A stretch of DNA of 64,000 nucleotides from Bradyrhizobium sp. LTSP885 (lineage in GTDB: Bacteria > Pseudomonadota > Alphaproteobacteria > Rhizobiales > Xanthobacteraceae), in the NCBI RefSeq assembly GCF_000938305.1, contig NZ_JYMT01000006.1, positions 203,595 to 267,594 of the forward strand. The letters run 5' to 3'. The notes beneath the pieces were generated by a model that was given only the letters and a program-made list of their open reading frames with translations, was not told the DNA's origin and searched no databases. The number at the start of each line of letters is the position of its first letter. Within the stretch, counting starts at the first letter, position 1. Of this stretch, positions 26,129 to 36,222 are shown piece after piece. The position numbers were made by a program, and so were the translations under genes.

Positions 26129-27157
26129 CTATCGCGGCCGGACACCCGGCTTGCCGACTTGCGGAAACAAGAGTTCGACCCCTGCATCTGAAAATGTTCT
26201 CTGAAATACTTCCATCAATTCGTCCGACACCAGCAATGCGCTGTTGCATTCCTCAAACCGCCGTATCACAGCCGGCGACACGCCCGTCTGATCCGCAAGC
26301 TGCTTGACGGACCAGTTCAGAATTCCCCGGGCCGCGCGCATTTGCGCACCGGTGAGCCTGGGCCGCAGAGCAGAGAGGCCGAATAGTTTCTCGTTGTGCA
26401 CATCGGTGGAAACGCCCATCCACTCCTGGACGCCGCCATCCTGATTCAGGATGGGAACGGCACTGCACCTGAACCATCGGTACGTGGCGTCTGGCTGCAG
26501 CAAACGATGCTCGACCTTGTAAGGCAGCCCGGTCTCGACCGAGACCGACCAATTTTTCAACGCGGCATCGCGATCTTCTTCATGCAGCAGGTCCACCCAG
26601 TCATTCCCACAAGCCAGAAGGGGGCCGTCTTGCCTCGCAGTTTTCCAGTTCTGCAGCGCCGTGATGCGTCCATCGGGGCTGGCGGTCCACACGAGCCCTT
26701 CCGCCACCCGGATGAGTGCGTTGTAGCGATCGACGTCAGCCCTGAGCGGCAGCAATGATTCCCGGCTATTGGTGATGTCGAGCACCACGCCCAGAATCCT
26801 GACCGGCTCACCGACTGCATTGAGCAAAAGCTCAGCATGGCTATGAACCCAGCGCAGCTGGCCATTTGGCCTGATGATGCGAAATTCGCGCTTGAGCGGC
26901 AAGCCGTCGAGCAGCATGGCCCGCAACACGTCATTCGCACCGCGATTCAAACGGCGATCTTCGGGATGAATTCTCCGATCGATCTCTTCGTATGACGGAG
27001 CAACCGTGCCGGGAACCAATCCCAGCAGCTCATAGAAGCCGCGCGACCAGCGTATTTGCCCGCTTAAGACATCAGTATGCCAAGTCCCGACGCAAAGCTT
27101 CTCTTCAATAAACCGAAACGTATCAGCTGCGTCGCGGTCGCCCCCGAACCGAAACAA
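26129..27157 (-). CDS. PAS-PAS-HTH (XRE-type) regulator
   Basis: About 343 residues. Two PAS domains (about residues 12-135 and 145-270; FRIIRPNGQLRWVHSHAELL, RILGVVLDITNSR and VQEWMGVSTDVHNEK are PAC-type endings) are followed by an XRE-like helix-turn-helix: TGAQMRAARGILNWSVKQLA and QTGVSPAVIRRFEE. It may be a soluble sensor that binds DNA directly. A TTG at 27157 is chosen as start because AAGGAG lies seven bases upstream; no ATG fits. A shortened paralogue with a near-identical C-terminal half lies at 34266-34859. Confidence 0.82.
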   Translation of the reverse strand: MFRFGGDRDAADTFRFIEEKLCVGTWHTDVLSGQIRWSRGFYELLGLVPGTVAPSYEEIDRRIHPEDRRLNRGANDVLRAMLLDGLPLKREFRIIRPNGQLRWVHSHAELLLNAVGEPVRILGVVLDITNSRESLLPLRADVDRYNALIRVAEGLVWTASPDGRITALQNWKTARQDGPLLACGNDWVDLLHEEDRDAALKNWSVSVETGLPYKVEHRLLQPDATYRWFRCSAVPILNQDGGVQEWMGVSTDVHNEKLFGLSALRPRLTGAQMRAARGILNWSVKQLADQTGVSPAVIRRFEECNSALLVSDELMEVFQRTFSDAGVELLFPQVGKPGVRPR

Positions 27158-27877
27158 TATCAAACTCCTTCGCTTGCTCCTGGAAGAATTCTAACTGGGC
27201 AAAATCCAGTCGAGCAAAAATTACAAGCAATTCAATTTCTGCCCATACTGATTGTATACACATGTATCCATACCTGATTGTCTCCAGCCGAGGCCAATAC
27301 TTTTAATCGTCGTTCACAGCTTTGTTCCAGGTGGTGAGGTTTTTCACCGCGCTCAGAAGAAATCCGAGGAATGCTTACCGTGAAATTACGATATCATTTT
27401 TGCTACTGTCGAGACACCGACATAGCGACATCACCTGTGTGGCCTAGCGGACTTTAGAAAGGGCCGCATCGTCGAGAACGATGTTGCCTCCACCCACATT
27501 CTCCGTGCGCCTGGTCAGCCGATTGAAACAGCTTGATCATGCCCTGGGCCTGCTCGATCAGAGCGATCCTTCGCTAAGCAATTGGGCGCGGTGGGCAAGG
27601 CAGCTTTGGCCCGGCGCCCGCGCGGGCAAAAAGTTACCAAACCTAAAGGCTTTGCGACATAAAATTCCAAAGGCGCAATCCAGTCACGCCAGAAAATGAG
27701 CAGTGCAGTTCTGTCGTTTAATTGTCAGAGCTCTGACGGGAGACATGCGCTCGGCGAGCTGACATCGGACATGGTAAAGCCTCGTGCCGGCCAGCGTCAG
27801 CAGATGTTCGCGGTCCAGGCCGCAAGCTATACGCTCGGCGCGCCCGTCTTGTTGATCTAACCGCAGTTGATAATCTT
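27158..27877. other. Intergenic region without recognised genes
   Basis: About 720 bp upstream of the PAS-HTH gene and downstream of the LysR remnant. Short open frames exist on both strands but none shows a known domain or a convincing ribosome-binding site. Its base composition is more AT-rich than the coding regions close to the PAS-HTH start, which should hold that gene's promoter. Confidence 0.4.
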
Positions 27878-28540
27878 CTATACCTGCCACTTGGACGATA
27901 AGCCGGCGAGAAATTCCATGACGGCTTGATTGCGCTTGGAAGTCAGGCGCCTATCGAGCCGCACCGCGAAAAGCGGGGCCTCGGCCGCCCTCCACGCCTT
28001 CAATACCTCGACCACGTCGCCGCTCCTTAGATCATCCAGCGCAAGCCATGCTGGGAACCATCCTATTCCAAATCCAGCCCGGATGAGGGTCTAGGCGGCC
28101 GCGCCATCGTCGAAAACGTGCTTTGGTCGGGGTACGTGGCGGATCATCGTCGCATCCAACGGCGAGGCAAAACGCCAACTGTCGATTTGGCCAGTCCCTT
28201 TGTTTCGGAACGCAATTTGCACATGGCCCGCCAAATCCATCGGCGTCTGCGGCACGCCGTGGACATTAAGGTAATCCGGTGCGGCACAAGCTATCCAAGG
28301 AAATGTGAACAGCTTGCGCGACACGTGACCCGGAAGACCGTCGATATTATGGGCCCAGCCGGCAAGGTCGATGCCGTGGGCGGCGAGGTCTATCATTTCT
28401 TCGCCGAGTTGAATCTCGATATCTATTTCCGGGTATGCGCGCAAAAATGTCGGCAACTCCGGCAAAATACAGGATCGCGTGAATGTGGTGGGGGCGGATA
28501 GCCCCCAAACATCAACGATATTGCGCGGCGAAGCACCCCA
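27878..28540 (-). pseudogene. LysR-type regulator remnant with in-frame stop
   Basis: The effector domain of a LysR regulator can be read in one frame from 28540 to a TAG at 27878: LSAPTTFTRSCILPELPTFL, AYPEIDIEIQLGEEMIDLAA, then after an amber codon at 28091-28093, TLIRAGFGIGWFPAWLALDD and a normal-looking end. The N-terminal DNA-binding domain is missing; a stop codon closes the frame just above 28540. The gene is therefore both truncated and interrupted. Confidence 0.85.
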
Positions 28541-28817
28541 TTGTTAATCGGCGCGGGTTCCCGACGCCGATCGGCACGCTAAGCTATTGATCCACCTAGC
28601 GTTGGAGGGGGCACCTTTGGACGCTTATTGACAGGCAATACACTCATGGACGCCTGCCGAGCTGATTCTTGCGTGGTATGTTTCCACTTCCGGCTTTGGT
28701 CCGGAAGCTAAAATCGAGCGAAAAGGTCCCGCGAGACCGGACACCGAACGTATTTCTTCGCGATAAGTTATGGCTGCCAACTATCGCACCGATCACGCCC
28801 CGGCGTTCTTGGGCACA

Positions 28818-28834
28818 CATCATCTAAGATGATG
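28818..28834 (-). terminator. Hairpin after the MCP gene, possible terminator
   Basis: CATCATC and GATGATG form a 7-bp stem with a 3-base loop seven bases past the MCP stop. No T-run follows, so intrinsic termination is uncertain. The rest of 28541-28840 shows no gene. Confidence 0.3.
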
Positions 28835-28840
28835 GGAATG

Positions 28841-30523
28841 TTAGGCTGCTCTCACATGGGTGAGGAAGCTCGATACCTCGTCCTGAAGCGCCTGCAGCTT
28901 GTGGCCCAGCCGGTCGCTTGACTGCAGCACCAAGTCAGCCATGTGGCCTGTTTCCGTCGTCGCTGCGGTGACATCCGTGATGTCGTACGAGACCTGATTG
29001 GTGCCGGATGCAGCCTTCTGCACGCTCGAAGCGATTTCCCGCGTCGCAGCGCCCTGTTGTTCCACAGCCACAGCAATCGAAGACGAAATTTCGTTCACTT
29101 CCATAATGGTGTTGCGAATGCTCTGGATGTTTTCGACTACCTGTTGAGTCTCGGTCTGAATCGCAGTTATCTGCGCGCCAATTTCTTCGGTGGCCTTTGC
29201 CGTCTGGCCGGCCAGCGATTTGACCTCGCTGGCGACGACAGCAAAGCCCTTGCCTGCTTCGCCGGCGCGCGCCGCTTCGATCGTGGCATTTAGCGCCAGC
29301 AGATTGGTCTGTGAAGCGATGTCATTAATCAGGCCGATCACTTCGCCGATCTTGTGCGCGGCCACCGCGAGGCCCCGAACCGTCTCGTTGGTGCGCTGAC
29401 CGTCACTTGCGGCCTTGTCGGCAATCTGGGCCGCTTGTCTCACGCGTTGAGTGATCTCGGCTATCGACGCTGAGAGTTCTTCCGCGGCCGATGCCACCGT
29501 TTGTACGTTCGCGGACGCGTCCTGACTGACGTTCGCCACCGCCTTGGCGCGGTCGCTCGCATGGCTGGCGGTGCGAGACATTCCTTGCGCCGTGCCCTGC
29601 ATTTCGTTCGCGTCCTGAATCACGTCGCCGACAACCGCCTGGATGCTGGCCTCGAATTTACCGGCCAATTCCATCATGGTTCTGCGCTTCTCCGCATCGG
29701 CCTCCGTATTCAGCTGCGCCTGCTCGGCGTGCATCTTGGCCATCGCCCTGGCATTGTCCTTGAACACGTGCAGCGACTTAGCGAGCCCGCCGACCTCATC
29801 CTTGCGCGCCGTAAAGGGAACCTCGAAAGCTGTATCGCCGGACGCCAGCCGATCAGTCAGGTTTGTAATGATCGTGAGCGGCCGTGTCACGCCGCGGCCA
29901 ATGAAGATCGCTCCGGCCAGAACCAGTGCCAACACCACGAAGCAAACAACCGCGAACATCTCAGCTGTCTGACGGAACACCGCATCGACGTCGTCGAGAT
30001 AGATGCCCGTACCGAGGATCCAACCCCACGGTGCGAAGCCCTTGACGTAGGAGATCTTCGACACCGGCTGCTCGAAATCGGGCTTCGGCCAGAGATAGCT
30101 GTAGAACCCGGCGCCCTGGGCCTTCACGATATCGACGACTCCCACGAACAACCGGTTGCCGCTCGGATCCTTCATCTCGCCGAGTGCTTTGCCGTCAAGC
30201 TCAGGCTTGATCGGATGCATGATCATATTCGGCGACATATCATTGAGCCAAAAATACTCGACCTTGTCATAGCGCAGGCTTTTGATTTCCTCGATCGCGG
30301 CCTTTTGAGCGTCGTCACGTGAGAGCTTGCCGTCGGTTTCCAGCTTCTGATAGTGGGTCAGGATCCCGTAACCGACATCGACCATCTGCTGCGTCTTGGC
30401 TTGACGGTCGGTCATCATCTGCGCGCGCATGGAGTAAAGCGCGATCGGCGCCATCACCACCATGCCGGCCAGGCTGAGACCCACCATGACGGCAAGCTTA
30501 AAGCTGATGCGGGAAAATATCAT
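28841..30523 (-). CDS. Methyl-accepting chemotaxis protein with sCache_2 sensor
   Basis: Membrane chemoreceptor of 560 residues. Transmembrane segment 1 at about 10-32, a periplasmic single Cache domain ([37 protein letters not shown]) to about 185, transmembrane segment 2 at about 190-212, a HAMP domain ([20 protein letters not shown]) and a cytoplasmic signalling coiled coil whose hairpin tip reads [20 protein letters not shown]. sCache_2 sensors commonly bind small organic acids, but the ligand is unknown. ATG at 30523 is preferred (AAGGATATCG upstream) to a frame opening at 30547. Neighbour of a second, different MCP in the same direction. Confidence 0.94.
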   Translation of the reverse strand: MIFSRISFKLAVMVGLSLAGMVVMAPIALYSMRAQMMTDRQAKTQQMVDVGYGILTHYQKLETDGKLSRDDAQKAAIEEIKSLRYDKVEYFWLNDMSPNMIMHPIKPELDGKALGEMKDPSGNRLFVGVVDIVKAQGAGFYSYLWPKPDFEQPVSKISYVKGFAPWGWILGTGIYLDDVDAVFRQTAEMFAVVCFVVLALVLAGAIFIGRGVTRPLTIITNLTDRLASGDTAFEVPFTARKDEVGGLAKSLHVFKDNARAMAKMHAEQAQLNTEADAEKRRTMMELAGKFEASIQAVVGDVIQDANEMQGTAQGMSRTASHASDRAKAVANVSQDASANVQTVASAAEELSASIAEITQRVRQAAQIADKAASDGQRTNETVRGLAVAAHKIGEVIGLINDIASQTNLLALNATIEAARAGEAGKGFAVVASEVKSLAGQTAKATEEIGAQITAIQTETQQVVENIQSIRNTIMEVNEISSSIAVAVEQQGAATREIASSVQKAASGTNQVSYDITDVTAATTETGHMADLVLQSSDRLGHKLQALQDEVSSFLTHVRAA

Positions 30524-30622
30524 CGATCGATATCCTTTTGAGTTCACCGCGTTTTGCCGAACTGTTTTGCACCTTTCGGAGGGATTTCGTCTGTTCGTCC
30601 AAAGGGAGCGGGGCTATTGTTG

Positions 30623-32329
30623 TTAGGCGGCACGCACCGAGTTGAGGAACTTGCCGACTTCAAGCTTGAGGCGATTACTGTCGCTGGACAGCGATTGCGC
30701 TGCCGACAGAACCTGAGACGACGCCGAACCGGTCTCGTTGGCGCCGCGCTGCACGTCGACGATATTGGATGAGACGTCCCGGGTACCCAGTGCCGCCTGT
30801 TGCACGTTGCGGGAAATCTCCTGCGTCGCCGCACCCTGCTCTTCGACGGCGGAAGCAATAGTCGCCGAGATCTCGGACAGTTTCTCGATCGTGCCACTGA
30901 TCTCCCTGATCGCACCCACCGACTCCTGCGTCGCCGCCTGGATGCCCATGATCTGCTGCCCGATCTCACCAGTCGCCTTCGCGGTCTGCTCGGCCAATGC
31001 TTTCACTTCGGAAGCCACAACCGCGAAGCCGCGACCGGCTTCGCCCGCCCGCGCCGCCTCGATGGTGGCGTTGAGCGCCAGGAGATTAGTCTGCCCGGCG
31101 ATGGTGTTGATCAACTCGACCACGTCGCCGATCCGAGCAGCAGACTGGGACAGTTCACTGACGCGATCGTTGGTTTTGCGGGCCTGTTCGACCGCCTCAT
31201 TGGCCATCCGCGCCGATTCCTGCACCTGACGGCTGATCTCGTTGACGGATGAGGACAATTCCTCAGTCGCTGAGGCCACCGACTGCACATTGGTGGAGGC
31301 TTCCTCGGAAGCGGCTGCGACCGCGGTGGTGAGTTCCTGGGCGCGTTCCGCGGTGTTGGTCAGTGTTCCCGCGGAGGCTTCAAGTTCTGTTGAAGCCGAT
31401 GAGACGGTTTCGATGATCTCGCCGACCGCGCCATCGAAATCGTCGGCCAGCTTGATCATGTCCGCCTTGCGCTGTTCGGCCGAGCGCTTCTCGGTGTCTT
31501 TCCGCTCCTGCTCCATCCGGACCTTGGCCAATCCGTTGTCCTTGAACGACACGGCAGCCTTGGCAATTTCGCCAATCTCGTCCTTACGATCGGTGCCAAG
31601 GACCTCGACGGAGAAGTCGCCATTGGCGAGCTTGCGCAGCAATTCGACGATGGCGTGGATCGGCTTCGCGACACCGAACTGGCCAATCATGAAGCCGCCG
31701 AGCATGCCGAACAAAGTTCCGACCGCCGCCACGATCATCATCAGGCGCGAGGTCGAGCGATATTCCTCGTCCGCCGCCTTGGCCTGGTCCTCAATGCGCT
31801 CCGACAACCGGTTGGAGACGGCCCGGACGGCGACTTGCAATTTTTCCGCCTGCTCCTGGTTTTTCATCGCCGAATCACGCACCCGTTCGGTTTGTTCGCT
31901 CAACTTGGCGTCCTTCACCCCTTCAGCGAGGCGATCGCTATCTTCCATGCCCTGCTGATAAGCGGCCCACGCCTCCTTGATGGCGGGCATCATGGCCCTG
32001 GCCTGTTCGTCATGGGTTTCGCCGAGTTCATCGATCCGTTCGAGGAAGATCTTGGTCTGCTCAGCGACGACCTTTTTTACCTGATCCCGGCTCTCCGGAC
32101 GCGGGTCCAAAGCTGCGTGTAACTCGGCGCGGTTGAGCGCGATCACGTTCTGATTGGCGCGAGCCGCGACAAGCGCACGCTTCGACGCAGTGCGCATGTA
32201 TTTGGCACCCTCGTTCAGCGAGCCCAGCGAGATTATGCCAATCCAACTAATAGCGCCGGCGACAGCGGCCATCAGCATGACGATGGCGAGGATTTTGGTG
32301 AGGATACGGAAGTGGGCAAGGAAGGACAT
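30623..32329 (-). CDS. Methyl-accepting chemotaxis protein with 4-helix-bundle sensor
   Basis: Chemoreceptor of 568 residues: transmembrane helix at about 8-32 ([20 protein letters not shown]), a mostly helical periplasmic domain resembling the 4HB_MCP type, a second transmembrane helix at about 192-214, HAMP ([20 protein letters not shown]) and a signalling domain with [30 protein letters not shown] ribosome-binding site precedes the ATG. No C-terminal CheR-docking pentapeptide is visible. Fragments of related MCP N termini lie just upstream, so this locus has seen repeated MCP duplication. Confidence 0.94.
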   Translation of the reverse strand: MSFLAHFRILTKILAIVMLMAAVAGAISWIGIISLGSLNEGAKYMRTASKRALVAARANQNVIALNRAELHAALDPRPESRDQVKKVVAEQTKIFLERIDELGETHDEQARAMMPAIKEAWAAYQQGMEDSDRLAEGVKDAKLSEQTERVRDSAMKNQEQAEKLQVAVRAVSNRLSERIEDQAKAADEEYRSTSRLMMIVAAVGTLFGMLGGFMIGQFGVAKPIHAIVELLRKLANGDFSVEVLGTDRKDEIGEIAKAAVSFKDNGLAKVRMEQERKDTEKRSAEQRKADMIKLADDFDGAVGEIIETVSSASTELEASAGTLTNTAERAQELTTAVAAASEEASTNVQSVASATEELSSSVNEISRQVQESARMANEAVEQARKTNDRVSELSQSAARIGDVVELINTIAGQTNLLALNATIEAARAGEAGRGFAVVASEVKALAEQTAKATGEIGQQIMGIQAATQESVGAIREISGTIEKLSEISATIASAVEEQGAATQEISRNVQQAALGTRDVSSNIVDVQRGANETGSASSQVLSAAQSLSSDSNRLKLEVGKFLNSVRAA

Positions 32330-32615
32330 TTCAACCTCTATGTAGGGTCACCTTATTCAGAAATCTCGGGCTAATGTGTATCTCTGGTTGAAGCACACAT
32401 TCGAGGTTCTACATTAAGCTAAGTTTCGGCCCCGTATGCCGGGGGCGGGCGTACAACCGAATGCAGGCAAGCACGTCTCAATTTTCCTTCCTTCGCATCG
32501 CTGCAATTACCCTTTCCATTGACGTCAAGGTCGCAGTTTTAGCACAAACGCGAATGCAGTGATGTCCGCCATGCTCCCGTTTTCGGGAGGCTAACGAAAG
32601 TGAAACTAATGTCGT

Positions 32616-32867
32616 TCATTGGACCAACCTCCCATTTCTACGGCATTGGCGTCGAGCTTGGCGCGCACGCTGGCGATCGCGAATTTGCAATCTACCGTCG
32701 CCTTCGCCGACACCTCGGTGGTGTCCATTCGCAGCAAACTGTTCGGCGCGGATACCAAGCATTGCAGCCTGCGCTTCTAACGTCGCACTGTTGATGGTAG
32801 GCAACTCGATGGCGAGGATCTTGGTGAGGATGCGAACGCGGGCAAGTAAAAGACATCGGAGCATCAA
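32616..32867 (-). pseudogene. Degenerate MCP N-terminal fragment
   Basis: The frame begins [20 protein letters not shown], matching [10 protein letters not shown] of the neighbouring MCP at 30623-32329, and the DNA for RILTKILAI is almost the same. The membrane helix is then lost, and a neighbouring frame reads a sensor-like DTTEVSAKATVDCKFAIASV. No HAMP or signalling domain follows. A dead MCP copy. The rest of 32330-32615 shows no gene. Confidence 0.6.
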
Positions 32868-33271
32868 CGTCGATGGGTTTGACGAAGCGAGATCTGCAGC
32901 ATACGATCTATGCTAGACAGCTCATCCAATCGCAGCGACAGCGCCCCTTCCATTGATTTTATTTGTTGCTGCAGTTTTTCGCGCGTATTTTTCGCGTCGA
33001 TCTTTGCAACGAGACTCTCCAGCGTCTTGAGGCTTTGCTGCATTGAACCAATGCTTTCGCGCAACATTTCGCACATGATCTTAGTCTGTGTAATGTTGTA
33101 TCTATCTTCTCTTAATGGAAATCCACAAACGTTGGCTATAGCGGCGTCTGTAGGTGCGTCGTCTGCGGTGGTTGCTTTTGTAACGGTTGGAATCCGAAAC
33201 CTTTCATCGGTCGCTCGGCAATTGATCCGCGCAAGTTCGGACACAGATGGATTTTGCGATGCACAAGGCAT
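32864..33271 (-). CDS. Hypothetical protein with coiled-coil C-terminal half
   Basis: 135 residues, not recognised. The second half (about residues 65-130) is strongly helical and heptad-like, with IMCEMLRESIGSMQQSLKTL and KLQQQIKSMEGALSLRLDEL. The first half is polar and Thr/Ala-rich. No signal peptide, membrane segment or known motif. Its stop slightly overlaps the MCP remnant. Flanked by MCP fragments, so a chemotaxis link is possible but unproven; it could also be a chance frame. Confidence 0.4.
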   Translation of the reverse strand: MPCASQNPSVSELARINCRATDERFRIPTVTKATTADDAPTDAAIANVCGFPLREDRYNITQTKIMCEMLRESIGSMQQSLKTLESLVAKIDAKNTREKLQQQIKSMEGALSLRLDELSSIDRMLQISLRQTHRR

Positions 33272-33446
33272 GTGACGTCCCCAATAGTTTCAGTCGAAAG
33301 TATGTTCGTAACACTCCGATGCGGCGCAGGACCAAGTGACGATCGATCCATCGGCAATCAACGCGTTTTCACTGACGTCCCTCTTCTCCACATCCGGGAG
33401 CTAACCAACTGCAACGCAGTTCCAAATATTGTCCACTTGTCTGACC

Positions 33447-33533
33447 TCAGGCTGCCAGCATGTATCCGGCGAGACCAGCGCCGAGAATTATCAGCGCGCC
33501 GAAGCCGGCGAAGATTCGAGTGCGGATTTTCAT
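33447..33533 (-). pseudogene. MCP-like N-terminal transmembrane fragment (28 codons)
   Basis: An ATG at 33533 starts MKIRTRIFAGFGALIILGAG, the typical first membrane helix of a methyl-accepting chemotaxis protein, but a stop comes after 28 codons. It could in principle be a small membrane peptide, but the context of MCP debris favours a remnant. Confidence 0.5.
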
Positions 33534-33827
33534 GTTGCCTAGCTCAAAAAGCAGGTTAGGCTTCGCGGACGCATCGAGGCGAGAGGGGGTAGACATGGCC
33601 AAGATCTCTCCAGTTGCTTTCTTGGTTTTGGGGATGTCTGAGGTACCTGCGAAGGCTGATCGGACTTAAGCCACCCGAGTATTCGCGGGGGACTGACTGG
33701 TGTCGGCGCTGAAGGCATCGCCCTATTTGGCGAGCTCGCTAGTGATGTACCGGTCTGGGTAACGTGATCGTCCTGATCTAGCTCTGCATTTCCTTCTCCA
33801 GTACGTCTGCGCGTACGAGATATCATT

Positions 33828-33897
33828 AAGGAAAATAATTAGAACGGCGTTAAGCAAAATTTACCCAAACCATCGACCGAATAACAAAAAAAATCCA
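33828..33897. repeat. Diverged repeat, copy 2 (other copy at 25696-25766)
   Basis: Shares AAGGAAAATAATT, CGTTAAG and the later CGAATAA-plus-A-run with copy 1. Its distance from the decayed PAS-HTH gene (438 bp past the stop) mirrors that of copy 1 from the intact gene. Confidence 0.6.
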
Positions 33898-34019
33898 TCT
33901 CAGCCGAGATGGTTGAAAAAAATGCGGCCGATCACGCCACCTGGATGGCGCAAGTAAAAATTTTGACCTTCGCTTGCGACACAAAAAAACTGATGCAAAC
34001 CTCAGGGATCTCACGCCTC

Positions 34020-34128
34020 TAGCTGGCGCCTCCTCGCGATTATGGGCTTCGATAATCGGGCAATCGAGCTTTTCCAGGATGCGCCTTATGACTTTTCGGA
34101 AAAAGCTAGAGTCGTCGGCGACCAGACA
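34020..34128 (-). pseudogene. CheY-like receiver domain fragment
   Basis: The minus strand reads LVADDSSFFRKVIRRILEKL then DCPIIEAHNREEA, the first third of a response-regulator receiver (acidic pair DD, then helix 1). The phosphoacceptor Asp and the rest of the domain are missing. It lies within a longer open frame (33850-34242) whose other residues are unrelated. The remaining 33534-34019 shows no gene. Confidence 0.6.
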
Positions 34129-34265
34129 AAGCGGAACGAGAACCAGAGCGATCGCAACAGTTTTGCGGAGGCGACTACACTCTCTCGTGACGAAAAGATA
34201 AAATGCTATTGCGACTGCCTTCGGGCCAAGGCCGCACGACACCCTTCGCGCAAAGCTGCTCGCAG

Positions 34266-34859
34266 CTACCGCGGCCGGACGCCGGGCTTTCCTACTGGCG
34301 GAAACAAAAGTTCGATCCCTGCATCTGAAAGTGTCTTCTGAAATAATTCTATCAACTCGTCGGACACCGGCAATGCGCCGTCATATTCCTCAAGCCGCCG
34401 CACCACCGCCGGCGACACGCGCGACTGCTTCGCAAACTGCTTAACGGACCAGTTCAGAATTCCGCGGGCCGCACGCATTTGCGCACCGGTGAGCTTGGAT
34501 GGCGGAGCAGAGAGATCGAATCGTTTCTCGTTGTGAACATCGACAGAAATGCCTATCCACTCCTGGACGCTGCCGTCCGGTTTCTGGATAGGCACGGCAC
34601 TGCACCTGAACCATCGGAACGTGGCGCCGGACTCCCGCAGACGCAAGCCATCGCGCAACATGTCCCGCAGCACGTCCTTCACACCACCATTCAAACGGCG
34701 ATCGTCGGGATGAATTCTCTGATCGATTTCTTCGTATGTCGGCCGGAACAAAGATAGCTTCTGGGACGCCGACGCAAAGATCGGGGGGATATTTCTGTTC
34801 GAGAAATCCGCCTTGAACTTTGCCAACCGGCACACTTGGCCGGTGAGACGCGCGATCAT
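34266..34859 (-). pseudogene. PAS-HTH regulator with internal deletion
   Basis: Paralogue of 26129-27157, reading 197 residues. It keeps the middle of PAS 1 (PTYEEIDQRIHPDDRRLNGG), then jumps directly to the end of PAS 2 (FRWFRCSAVPIQKPDGSVQE) and the whole HTH (TGAQMRAARGILNWSVKQFA, SRVSPAVVRRLEE). About 140 residues that separate these parts in the intact copy are gone, and the N terminus is replaced by unrelated sequence. The HTH could still be expressed, but no good start or ribosome-binding site is evident, so I treat it as decayed. Confidence 0.7.
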
Positions 34860-35104
34860 TTATCCGTCGGAAACATTCCGAACTCGACATTGAGAACGAT
34901 GGCAACCGGCCTCTCGCTTATTTTGGGCGACAAAAGCATGTCGTGTCGCATCACACTAAGCAGGTGGTCGCGCTCCTTGTTAGGGCAGTTCGGCGGGCAA
35001 ATGCTCACTGAATTTGGTGTCGCGCTTCTTGAGAGACTTGATCAGGCGGCGGGGTTTGTTGTGCTTGAGGACCGTTCGTTCAGGTTGTGGAGGCGGAGAT
35101 GACG

Positions 35105-35216
35105 GGGACGCATCCCATAGAAGCGTCGAGATAGACCTTCGAGAAGCCTGCCGCCACATAACCCGCCACCATCGCTCGTCAAGGCGGAGGCGGTAGGCTC
35201 GGCCCAAGAGTGAGTA
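35105..35216 (-). pseudogene. Remnant of a GatZ-like (PF08013) gene
   Basis: On the minus strand, RAMVAGYVAAGFSKVYLDAS followed by MGC matches EAMVDAYVKAGFTKIHLDTSMGC of the intact PF08013 protein at 6183-7466, and SLLGRA in a neighbouring frame matches ALGRAE just before it. Stops on both sides and the frame change show decay. The fragment begins 14 bp past the kinase stop in the same direction, so the ancestral operon probably ended kinase-PF08013. The rest of 34860-35104 shows nothing recognisable. Confidence 0.75.
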
Positions 35217-35229
35217 GAGAGAATTCCTG

Positions 35230-36171
35230 TCACGCCCGCTGGCTCCTTTCCGCGATTAAGGTATCCAGCTCAGCAAATGTGGAGGCGCCCTCCATCGGAC
35301 CCATTACTGTCACCGTGCGGGCTCCGGCAGCGTTGGCATAGGCCAGCGCTCGATCAGCTGTCATGCCGAGGCGACGACACACAACAAAGGTCGCCCCGAA
35401 GCAATCGCCCGCCCCGGTCGGATCGACCTCGTTAACAGAGAACGGCGCCCCATCAACGCAGCCGGCGACGGTGAAGACCTGTGCGCCGGCGGCCCCGCGC
35501 TTCAAGACAAGTTCCGCGACGCCTCCGGCGATCAACCGCTGCGCGGCCTGCGCCGGGTCATCCGCAGGGGCGAAGAGGAAGATTTCGTCACCCGAAGGCA
35601 TGAAGATATCTGTCACCGCAAGGATGCGACGAAGAACGTCGCCCAGCGATGCGTCCCCGAGCATCTCCTTGCGGACGTTCGGATCGAACGAGATTGTTCC
35701 ACCACGGGCTTTCACCCGCGCGACCGCGGTCTCCGTGATCGTCTGGACGGCAGGAATCGACAACGTCGAGCCCATTACATGCAAGTGATCGGCCGAAGCG
35801 ATCAGCCGTTCGGCCGCTGCGCTCAATTCGATCCGGCTATTCGCGCTGCGCAGGATGTTGTAGACGAAGTCACGGGAGCCATCTTCGCGATAGCGCACAA
35901 AGGCCGAGCCGGTTGCGATGTCCGGTTGAATCGAAATGGCTGAGACATCGACCCCATCGCCCGCAAGGCGCTCAATATTGAGGCGTCCGAAATCATCGTC
36001 ACCGACGGCGCCGACCATGCCACATGGGACACCAAGCTTCGCGACCTGATCGATGAAGATCGCTGGCGCGCCACTCGGGAACGGGCCGATCAAAGGCTGC
36101 GCCTCATGGAAGCCGATCCCTATCGTCGTAGCCATGATCTCCACAAGGATTTCACCGATTGTCACCAGCAT
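35230..36171 (-). CDS. PfkB-family sugar kinase, probable D-tagatose 6-kinase
   Basis: Ribokinase/PfkB kinase of 313 residues. N-terminal [11 protein letters not shown], substrate region [16 protein letters not shown], and the C-terminal signature with the catalytic base in [13 protein letters not shown] (about residues 250-262). It resembles the kinase shown in Agrobacterium to convert D-tagatose to D-tagatose 6-phosphate, and it follows two polyol dehydrogenases and a polyol transporter. The adjacent remnant of a PF08013 gene supports that role. A fructokinase is the main alternative. The last intact gene of the leftward polyol operon. Confidence 0.82.
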   Translation of the reverse strand: MLVTIGEILVEIMATTIGIGFHEAQPLIGPFPSGAPAIFIDQVAKLGVPCGMVGAVGDDDFGRLNIERLAGDGVDVSAISIQPDIATGSAFVRYREDGSRDFVYNILRSANSRIELSAAAERLIASADHLHVMGSTLSIPAVQTITETAVARVKARGGTISFDPNVRKEMLGDASLGDVLRRILAVTDIFMPSGDEIFLFAPADDPAQAAQRLIAGGVAELVLKRGAAGAQVFTVAGCVDGAPFSVNEVDPTGAGDCFGATFVVCRRLGMTADRALAYANAAGARTVTVMGPMEGASTFAELDTLIAERSQRA

Positions 36172-36222
36172 TGCATTTTCCCTAGTATGAGCGGTCGCTG
36201 CGCGCAGCGCCGCGGCGGCCGC

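Noticed and set aside
27481..27699. 72-codon plus-strand frame in the 27-28 kb gap
   Set aside because: No domain, poor start context; likely chance.
34980..35207. 75-codon minus-strand frame downstream of the kinase
   Set aside because: It overlaps the GatZ fossil in the wrong frame; only the fossil frame shows similarity.
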